The notes beneath the pieces were generated by a model, which saw only the letters and a list, made by a program, of their open reading frames with translations, was not told where the DNA came from and ran no database searches. This document shows positions 56,360 to 64,000 of a stretch of 64,000 bases of DNA, one piece after another. How positions within the stretch are numbered: position 1 is the first letter of the stretch; each line of letters starts with the position of its first letter. The position numbers were made by a program, and so were the translations under genes. The stretch is from DASYXZ01 sp035946625 (GTDB taxonomy: Bacteria; Acidobacteriota; Terriglobia; UBA7540), in NCBI GenBank assembly GCA_035946625.1, contig DASYZE010000067.1:1-64000 (forward strand), in the 5' to 3' direction.

Positions 56360-57054
56360 GGGTCGGAATTGATTCTGCTTGTGGCGGAATACAGGGCCCT
56401 CTTTTCTCTGACGGGGCGTTTGAGTACGTCCCGATCCCTGACGAGGCTCGGATCGACAGCCGAACGTACGGCAACACGAAGGGGTGATGGGGCCGACCCT
56501 TGGTCGAATATTTCCCCCCGCCGAGGCGGGAAAAAATGAAGGATCACCCCATACATTTCGACCCGGAGTTCAAGACATTCACCTACGGCGACCCCGGCGC
56601 TCTTAAACGCAGGCTTCGGAATTTGAAAGCCGGTGATCTCCTGGTATTCTATGCGGGACTCAGGTCGGAGGGGCGAGGCGCAGAAGTGGGATTGTATATC
56701 ATCGGGTATTTCGTCGTGGAAAAGGCTGGCTTGGCGAGCGAATTCTCGAACTCAGAACTTCACCATGACTTTGGCCACAATTTCCACGTCATGCATAGCG
56801 CCGTGTTCCGAGCCCAAAGGAGCGACCTTGTCCTGGTCAAGGGCGGCCCGGCAAGCAGACTCCTCCGCAAGGCTCTCCGAATTAGCTCTGTCGGGAAAGA
56901 CAGCGCTGGCAGACCGATAAAAGTTTTGTCCAGCAAGATGCGGGGCATTTTTGGAGATTTTCGCGGACGCATTGCAATCCAGCGTTGTCCGCCTCGTTGG
57001 GTCTTCAAGGAGTATGTCTCCCGCACCGCTCGATTTGTCAAACGTCTGCGATAA
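56341..57054 (+). pseudogene. Nmad3-like nucleotide-modification protein with in-frame TGA
   Basis: From ATG 56341 (GGAGAGGG upstream) the frame reads MQIVLLRVGIDSACGGIQGP, then LFSDGAFEYVPIPDEARIDS and RTYGNTKG. TGA follows at 56485-56487, then in the same frame WGRPLVEYFPPPRREKMKDH and HFDPEFKTFTYGDP, RNLKAGDLLVFYAGL. This is the order of the nucleotide modification associated domain 3 family; the TGA falls where homologues have a normal residue, consistent with CGA to TGA. There is no frameshift. The product without the stop would be 237 residues. Loss of function, read-through or a sequencing error are all possible. Confidence 0.65.
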
Positions 57055-57098
57055 GTGCCTCAGAACGGTAAGAAATTGTCGAGGAGGAATGAGGCAGC

Positions 57099-57635
57099 AT
57101 GAAGAGCAAAACAACACAGATTGTGCTTAGGTCGCCTAGGGTACTCGCTATGTGGTTGAAGCCGGGGCCGAAGGGAGGCCAAATAGACCTTACCTACGAG
57201 GCGCTTGCCAAAGGCGTGGTCATGCTCGGATGGAACGAGTTCAAGGACCAGCAGACCACGGACGACGACCAATTCCAGCATTACTTGAAAAAGCTCTATG
57301 ATTCGGCGTACGTCGCAAACCAAATTACGAGATTTGTCCGTGAAATGAGGCCAAGCGACCCGGTTCTCGTCCCCCACATGGAACACCCTTCCACCCGGCC
57401 TAACCACCTTACCTGCTACGCCGCGACGGTTCGTGGTGGTATTGAAGTCAGGCGTGCCCATTTTGGCGGCAGTCACGGATGGGAAATGCCTTACCGTGAA
57501 GTGGAGTGGCACGGCCTATGTCCACAATCGCGGCGGAGGTTCCCGAAGTCACTCAGGAAGGCGCTCAACCAACAGCAGACGGTGTGGGACATCACGCCCT
57601 TGCGTCCACTTGTTGAGGAGATCAACCACCTCTAA
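57099..57635 (+). CDS. Stand-alone EVE/PUA-like sensor resembling the Mrr amino-terminal domain
   Basis: This 178-residue protein has LAMWLKPGPKGGQIDLTYEA, LAKGVVMLGWNEFKD, YVANQITRFVREMRPSDPVL and YREVEWHG. This is the pattern of the sensor domain in front of Mrr-type restriction nucleases and of EVE-like modified-base readers (a W strand, a GW-x-E segment, a QI-RFV helix, a D-x-VLVP strand). No nuclease domain follows. GAGGAGG precedes the ATG. It is 44 bases after the Nmad3-like gene and probably completes a three-gene set. Recognition of modified DNA is inference. Confidence 0.55.
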   Translation: MKSKTTQIVLRSPRVLAMWLKPGPKGGQIDLTYEALAKGVVMLGWNEFKDQQTTDDDQFQHYLKKLYDSAYVANQITRFVREMRPSDPVLVPHMEHPSTRPNHLTCYAATVRGGIEVRRAHFGGSHGWEMPYREVEWHGLCPQSRRRFPKSLRKALNQQQTVWDITPLRPLVEEINHL

Positions 57636-57713
57636 ATGCGCGACATCGTGTCAAGCTGATTTCTCGGAAAACCGCGGCGCATGTCTGAGTGGCCAGACCC
57701 TGGTCAGTGACGT

Positions 57714-58559
57714 CTATGGTTTTTCCTGAAGCGGTGCCTTCAGAAAATCACGAATCTTCTCAAAATCTTCGCGCAGGATGTGTTCTTCGCGGGCGTTGCG
57801 AAGGATATAAGCGGGGTGGACGGTGGCGAGGGCCTTGGTTCCGGCAAAATCATAAAATTGGCCGCGGATTTTGGTGATGCCTTCCTTGATGCCGAGCAAT
57901 GTTCTAACCGCGGGCGCGCCCAGGCAACAAACCAGGCGCGGCTTGATGGAAGCGATTTGGCGAAACAGGAATGGCGAGCACGCTTCGATTTCATCCTTCT
58001 CCGGCACGCGGTTGAGGGGAGGCCGGCACTTCACGATGTTGCAGATATATACATCCTCGCGCTTCATGCCTACGAATTCAATCATGCGGTTCAACAGTTT
58101 TCCCGCGCGACCCACAAACGGAAGCCCTTGTTCGTCTTCATCGGCCCCCGGGCCTTCGCCGACGAACACAAGCTCGGCGTGCGGATTACCCTGGCCGAAC
58201 ACAATGGTCTTGCGAGTCTTGGCCAGGCGACAGCGTTGGCAATCACCGAGGTCTTCGCGGATTTGCTCCAGCGTTTCGTTCTCACGGCGAGCCTGGGCAG
58301 GAGCCACGGGATCAAACAGACTGAGCTTGGGGGTTGGCATGACGAATTTTGGACTTTGGATTGGCGCGGGCGCAGATTCAAGAGTCGCTCTCTGGTCGGC
58401 AAGGCTTGGCGCCGGGACGGACTTTGACTCCACGCTCGCCTCGGGAGTGCGGAGCGTTTCGGATTTCGGCACAGGCGTGCGCCGGTAAAAATTCTCAATG
58501 CCCAGTTCCCGGTAGAACTCGAGCCAGGCCTTTATTTCAGTACTAGACTTTTGATCCAT
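57714..58559 (-). CDS. Family 4-type uracil-DNA glycosylase
   Basis: This 281-residue UDG has a disordered, proline-rich amino third (residues 28-90). The Fe-S glycosylase core has Cys ligands in LGDCQRCRLAKTRKTIVFGQ, the active site in FVGEGPGADEDEQGLPFVGR, CNIVKCRPP, and the closing HPAYILRNAREE. It removes uracil from DNA. The family 4 type has a [4Fe-4S] cluster, so it depends on the suf system. It is the last gene of the coaBC-rpoZ-gmk-yicC strand group. Confidence 0.93.
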   Translation of the reverse strand: MDQKSSTEIKAWLEFYRELGIENFYRRTPVPKSETLRTPEASVESKSVPAPSLADQRATLESAPAPIQSPKFVMPTPKLSLFDPVAPAQARRENETLEQIREDLGDCQRCRLAKTRKTIVFGQGNPHAELVFVGEGPGADEDEQGLPFVGRAGKLLNRMIEFVGMKREDVYICNIVKCRPPLNRVPEKDEIEACSPFLFRQIASIKPRLVCCLGAPAVRTLLGIKEGITKIRGQFYDFAGTKALATVHPAYILRNAREEHILREDFEKIRDFLKAPLQEKP

Positions 58560-58640
58560 GGGTTGAGGGCTAAGGTGGCGGTGTCACTTCTTGCTTCTGG
58601 ATCCCAGCTTTCGCGGAGATGACATGCTTGCCGGTTGTTG

Positions 58641-58704
58641 GTCATTCCTGTCCCGCGCCTGCAGGAGGAATCCATTCTTACCTCTGAATGCCAGCGGGAA
58701 TGAC
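58641..58704. repeat. REP-like palindromic repeat
   Basis: GTCATTCCTGTCCCGCGCCT starts it and GCGGGAATGAC ends it. It lies between the UDG start and the coaBC stop. Confidence 0.65.
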
Positions 58705-58724
58705 TGCACTTACGAGCGCCCGCA

Positions 58725-59954
58725 TCATCCTACTTTTACCGCCTGGCTTCTGGCGCCCTTTAGTTCCACAATTTCGTCCAGCACGCGCTGAGCAACATCC
58801 AGCTTGCTCATCTTCTGGAGGGCCGTTTTCTTGCCGTCCGGAAATAACAGAGTGACAATATTCGTGTCCACGTCAAATCCCGCCCCATCCACGGTCAAGT
58901 CATTGGCAACGACAAGGTCAAGATGTTTAGAGCGGAGCTTCGCTTGCGCGTATTCAATCACGCGGTCCGTCTCGGCCGCGAAGCCAACCAAAACCTGATC
59001 CGGACGCCGCGCCTTTGCGACTTCCGCCAGAATATCGCGCGTAGGTTCCAACTTCAATTCCGGCGTGCCGTTTTGCTTTTTCATTTTTTGGGGATAAACT
59101 TTCGCCGGCCGGAAATCAGCGACCGCGGCGGCCATGATAATGATGCTGGCTTGCTTTGCATGCCGCTCCACCACCCCGGCCATTTCTTCCGCTGTGCGCG
59201 CGCGCTCCATCATAACCCCCAGCGGAGGATCGAGGTGAGTCGGGCCGCTCACCAGCACCACGCGCGCCCCGCGCCGGTGCGCAGCCTCCGCGAGCGCGTA
59301 GCCCATTTTCCCCGAAGACTTGTTCCCGAGAAAGCGCACGGCGTCCAGCGGTTCTTCGGTGGGCCCGGCCGTTACCAACACGGTTTCATCTCTTAAATCG
59401 TCGCGGAGCCCGAGGAGGTTCAAAACTTCGCGAACAATGGTTTCGATGCTGGTCAGGCGGCCGGCGCCGGTCATGCCGCATGCCAAGTAGCCCTCATCCG
59501 GGTTGAGAACTTTCACCCCGCGCTCGCGCAAAATCTCCAGGTTCTTTTGGGTGGCGGCGTTTTCCCACATGTTCACGTTCATGGCCGGCGCCACCAGCAC
59601 CGGAACTTTGCTGGCCAGGAATAGCGTGGAAAGAAAATCGTCGGCAATGCCCTGCGCCAATTTGGCCAGGATGTTGGCAGTGGCGGGCGCAATCACCAGC
59701 GCATCAATGGACTGGGCCACCGCAATGTGTTCAATGGCGCTGTCAAGATTGGGAGCAGCTCCGGCTCCGCCCTCGAACAAATCCGTAATTACTTTCCGCC
59801 CCGAAAGGGCGGCGAAGGTCAACGGGGTGACAAACTGGCACGCGGCGCGCGTCATCACCACTTGGACTTCAAGGCCGCGGTCCTGGAGCAAGCGCACCAG
59901 CTCCGCCGCCTTGTAAGCCGCGATTCCGCCCGAGACTCCGAGTGCCACTCGCAT
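58725..59954 (-). CDS. coaBC: Bifunctional phosphopantothenoylcysteine decarboxylase/synthetase
   Basis: This 409-residue CoaBC (Dfp) carries out two steps of coenzyme A synthesis. The flavin CoaC domain has VALGVSGGIAAYKAAELVRL, VAPAMNVNMWENAATQKNLE and GYLACGMTGAGRLTS with the redox Cys. The CoaB domain has VLVTAGPTEEPLDAVRFLGN and KSSGKMGYALAEAAHRRGAR. Length and motifs are complete. Confidence 0.96.
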   Translation of the reverse strand: MRVALGVSGGIAAYKAAELVRLLQDRGLEVQVVMTRAACQFVTPLTFAALSGRKVITDLFEGGAGAAPNLDSAIEHIAVAQSIDALVIAPATANILAKLAQGIADDFLSTLFLASKVPVLVAPAMNVNMWENAATQKNLEILRERGVKVLNPDEGYLACGMTGAGRLTSIETIVREVLNLLGLRDDLRDETVLVTAGPTEEPLDAVRFLGNKSSGKMGYALAEAAHRRGARVVLVSGPTHLDPPLGVMMERARTAEEMAGVVERHAKQASIIIMAAAVADFRPAKVYPQKMKKQNGTPELKLEPTRDILAEVAKARRPDQVLVGFAAETDRVIEYAQAKLRSKHLDLVVANDLTVDGAGFDVDTNIVTLLFPDGKKTALQKMSKLDVAQRVLDEIVELKGARSQAVKVG

Positions 59955-60012
59955 CGCAACCTCGTGCCTGCTCCCATCGGAGGCAGGCCTCCTTCCCTTA
60001 TCTTACACCCTG

Positions 60013-60237
60013 CTACTTCAGGGCCTTGGTGTGTTTCGCGTATTCGTAATGGGCGCCCACCAGTTCCGGCATTTCATAAGGCACCAGGCCGGCCTCCACT
60101 TCTTGTTGCGCGACCCGGGTCAGCTTCTTTGAATTGGTCTGCACCAACGCCCTACCGCCCGCTTGCAACTGGCGTGCCCTTTTGGCGGCAACCAAAATAA
60201 AACGAAACTTGCTGTCCATATTCTGAGGTAACGTCAT
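60013..60237 (-). CDS. rpoZ: RNA polymerase omega subunit
   Basis: This 74-residue omega protein has DSKFRFILVAAKRARQLQAG then KKLTRVAQQEVEAGLVPYEM. It supports RNA polymerase assembly and ppGpp response. It overlaps gmk by 4 bases (60234-60237), the usual neighbour. Confidence 0.93.
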   Translation of the reverse strand: MTLPQNMDSKFRFILVAAKRARQLQAGGRALVQTNSKKLTRVAQQEVEAGLVPYEMPELVGAHYEYAKHTKALK

Positions 60238-60881
60238 CCGATTTTTCCTCCAAAAGTTTCCTGAATAATCCGCGCCCGGTCTTGCTGGGCCGAACGTCGG
60301 AACCCTGCTGCTTTCACCACGGTGGTCAATGCCTGGGTGGCATGGTCCAAATGATCATTCACAACCAGATAGTCATACTCTTTCCACCGAAGCATCTCTT
60401 TTCGCGCCGCCTTCAGTCGCCGGGTGATCACTTCCGGCGCGTCGGAGTGCCGGCGCCGCAAGCGGCGCTCCAATTCCCGGAAAGACGGTGGCAACACAAA
60501 AACACTTACCGCTTCGGGCAACCGGCGCCGCACCTGCTGGTGGCCTTGTACGTCGATATCGAGCAGGACGTCCTGGCCCGCTGCCTGCGCCGTCCGAACC
60601 TGCTTCCATGTGGTTCCGTACAAATTGCCAAATACGTCCGCCCACTCGGCGAATGCTCTGGCTGCGACCATACGCCGGAAGCGCGCGAGGCTTACGAAAA
60701 AATACTCGCGTCCGTTTTCCTCGCCGACCCGTCGCGGCCGGGTGGTGTGCGATACCGAAAACACCAGGTGAGGAACGGAAGCCAGCAGCCGCTTCACCAG
60801 CGTGGACTTGCCCGACCCCGAAGGGGCCGAGATGATAATGATGCTGCCGCGACGAGTTGGTGATTTTGACTTCTGGGCCAC
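60234..60881 (-). CDS. gmk: Guanylate kinase
   Basis: This 215-residue GMP kinase has IIIISAPSGSGKSTLVKRLL (P-loop), SVSHTTRPRRVGEENGREYF (GMP binding) and VLLDIDVQGHQQVRRRLPEA. It starts at GTG 60881, 2 bases after the yicC stop. The carboxy-terminal end overlaps rpoZ. All nucleotide-binding residues look intact. Confidence 0.96.
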   Translation of the reverse strand: MAQKSKSPTRRGSIIIISAPSGSGKSTLVKRLLASVPHLVFSVSHTTRPRRVGEENGREYFFVSLARFRRMVAARAFAEWADVFGNLYGTTWKQVRTAQAAGQDVLLDIDVQGHQQVRRRLPEAVSVFVLPPSFRELERRLRRRHSDAPEVITRRLKAARKEMLRWKEYDYLVVNDHLDHATQALTTVVKAAGFRRSAQQDRARIIQETFGGKIG

Positions 60882-60883
60882 GA

Positions 60884-61792
60884 TTACTCGATATTTTGCG
60901 CTTGCTCGCGCATCTTCTCGATTTCGGTCTTCAATTCAATGGCCTGTCGCCCGATTTCGAGTCCCACTTCCGGCACGTCCGTCGTTTTGGAAAGCAGGGT
61001 GTTGGCCTCGCGATTCATTTCTTGAAGCAGGAAGTCCAATTTCTTTCCCACCTCGGCGCCATGGTCCAGCAAGTGCGTGGTCTGATCCAGGTGGCTGCGA
61101 AACCGGGTCAGCTCCTCTTCGATATCGGCGCGCGAAGCCAGGAAAGCCACTTCCTGTGCCAGCCGCGCCCCGTCCACGCCGATGTTCAGCGGACCTTCCC
61201 CCAGCAAATCGCGCATGCGGTTTTCCAGGCGGCGATAGTAAAGCCGCGAGATGCCGTTGGAAAGCTTTTCGATCCCCTGCGCCAATTCCTTCAGCCGTTT
61301 TAACCGCGCTCTTAAATCGCGTTCCAAAGCCCCGCCTTCGCGGGCGCGCATTTCGTTCAAACGGCGCAAGACTTCCGCAATCAATTTCTCCAGGGTCTTT
61401 TGAATTTGGTCGAATTCCGCCGGAGCCAGCTCGCCGTTTCCTGACATCACCACACCCGGAACCCGCAACAACGCCAGCAAGTCCGGCTCCGATGCTCCGC
61501 CGAATTCGCGGCGAAGCTCCCGGAAGGCCGTCAGGTAGGCATCCACCAATTTCCGGTCCACCTGCATTCCCGTGACGCCGGCTCGCTCCAGACTGACGGT
61601 AAGCTCAACGTGGCCGCGGGCCACGTGTTCCTTCACCTGACGGCGCAACAGGACTTCGATGGACTCAAGCACGGCGGGAATGCGAAGTTGCAGGTCCAGA
61701 TTACGGTGGTTAGTGGATTTTACACTGACGGAAAGCGAGAAACCCGCTTCTTCAGTGCGCATATTACTGTAGCCCGTCATGCTTCGAATCAT
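60884..61792 (-). CDS. yicC: YicC-family endoribonuclease
   Basis: This 302-residue YicC protein begins MIRSMTGYSNMRTEEAGFSL and has the DUF1732 end: FLASRADIEEELTRFRSHLD then GKKLDFLLQEMNREANTLLS. YicC and relatives are endoribonucleases. The gene is followed directly by gmk, the common order in bacteria, and preceded by the ABC exporter. Confidence 0.95.
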   Translation of the reverse strand: MIRSMTGYSNMRTEEAGFSLSVSVKSTNHRNLDLQLRIPAVLESIEVLLRRQVKEHVARGHVELTVSLERAGVTGMQVDRKLVDAYLTAFRELRREFGGASEPDLLALLRVPGVVMSGNGELAPAEFDQIQKTLEKLIAEVLRRLNEMRAREGGALERDLRARLKRLKELAQGIEKLSNGISRLYYRRLENRMRDLLGEGPLNIGVDGARLAQEVAFLASRADIEEELTRFRSHLDQTTHLLDHGAEVGKKLDFLLQEMNREANTLLSKTTDVPEVGLEIGRQAIELKTEIEKMREQAQNIE

Positions 61793-61867
61793 AAAAAGTC
61801 CGTGCTCCGCGGTTCAGCGACCATCACGCAAGGCTGGACCGAATTGCGCCCGGTGTTCCGCGCGGCG

Positions 61868-63679
<1,812 letters not shown>

Positions 63680-63881
63680 TCAGTATGCGGCCTTACGGGG
63701 GCTTTGCCCGTGAGGTCCGGCACTAACAATCCTAAGTCCCTCATAAGCTGAGCGTCAAGGAATAAGGGGGGACCTGCGCCGTCAAGGCTATTGACCTTCG
63801 GCTCAAACTATTGACTTGATTTGATTTAGCGGAACAAAATTATTTTCTAGGGCTTGGTTACTATTAAGTAATCGAGCGCCT

Positions 63882-64000
63882 TTACGGAAGCAAATCCTGG
63901 ACCAGAGCTGCGGCTCCGTACAACTGCGCGTTCTGCCCCAATTCGGACACCTGTAGTTCGGTGGAATACCCGATGGAGGATGTGCTCATTTCCCGGAGGT
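63882..64000 (-). CDS. Carboxy-terminal part of a ROK-family protein (enters from the right edge)
   Basis: The minus-strand frame at the right edge reads LREMSTSSIGYSTELQVSEL then GQNAQLYGAAALVQDLLP and a stop. ELGQNAxLxGAAAL is the last-helix motif of ROK sugar kinases and regulators. Only 39 residues are visible, so kinase or regulator cannot be told. The ABC exporter gene begins about 200 bases beyond its stop. Confidence 0.65.
   Translation of the reverse strand, partial: LREMSTSSIGYSTELQVSELGQNAQLYGAAALVQDLLP

Noticed and set aside
56485..56487. TGA as a selenocysteine codon in the Nmad3-like gene
   Set aside because: Homologues have an ordinary residue here, the position is not a known redox site, and no SECIS-type hairpin or sel gene was noticed. 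A nonsense mutation is simpler.
57650..57720. Possible tRNA or small RNA after the EVE-like gene
   Set aside because: Short complementary stretches such as CCAGACCCTGG are present, but no cloverleaf can be formed and no promoter is evident.

Overview
The window looks like chromosomal DNA of a soil or subsurface Acidobacteriota member. This is inferred from gene content and style, not from a marker gene: a Ser/Thr kinase fused to a PD40 propeller, many text-like palindromic intergenic repeats, a complete suf cluster, haem genes with a hemD-hemE fusion, GH20 and GH29 glycosidases, and moderately high GC. Most genes are housekeeping or metabolic. Accessory DNA is concentrated at 0-1.4 kb, 4.3-4.9 kb, 30.2-32.7 kb and 54.8-57.6 kb.

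Layout: 0-1.4 kb holds two toxin-antitoxin pairs (Phd/PIN and HicBA). 1.5-4.1 kb holds pdxS and a MocR-type regulator with its likely operator. 4.3-4.9 kb holds a small inverted-repeat element and REP-like repeats. 4.9-11.1 kb holds an LRV-repeat protein, a kynureninase-like enzyme, a MORN/YwqK-like protein, an MBL hydrolase, a P-loop protein, pterin carbinolamine dehydratase and YgfZ. 11.1-15.6 kb holds the haem operon hemDE-hemH-hemY. 15.8-22.3 kb holds an aminotransferase, a receiver protein, a YwiC-like protein, HxlR, an SRPBCC-ArsR pair with twin operators, and a BNR-propeller/MoaD pair. 22.8-27.9 kb holds the kinase-propeller gene, a kinase remnant and a hexosaminidase.

28.1-38.0 kb is the suf Fe-S assembly cluster: rrf2, sufB, sufC, sufD, sufS, sufU, sufT-like, rrf2. 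It begins with an IscR type-1-like operator. The cluster is interrupted between sufB and sufC by about 1.9 kb of small accessory genes and a diverged duplicate of the sufB 3-prime end, and between sufD and sufS by another small coiled-coil gene. 38.1-41.4 kb holds fumarase, an MDR dehydrogenase and a lone nuoB. 41.8-53.2 kb holds a sugar isomerase, xdhC/mocA, an ECF sigma/anti-sigma pair, an IscU-like scaffold, a ZIP transporter, a DapA-like aldolase, ychF, a GNAT protein, tRNA-Val(CAC) and MoxR/DUF58.

53.4-57.6 kb holds an alpha-L-fucosidase whose 3-prime end is also duplicated, this time around a Doc toxin-antitoxin pair. It is followed by three genes that look like readers or processors of modified nucleotides: an unknown protein, an Nmad3-like gene with an in-frame TGA, and a stand-alone Mrr-type EVE/PUA-like sensor. 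This cassette is the best candidate for an undescribed system. The sufB and fucosidase cases share the arrangement of gene, cargo, then a diverged copy of the gene's 3-prime end. 57.7-64 kb returns to a conserved core: family-4 UDG, coaBC, rpoZ, gmk, yicC, an MsbA-like ABC transporter and the end of a ROK-family gene.
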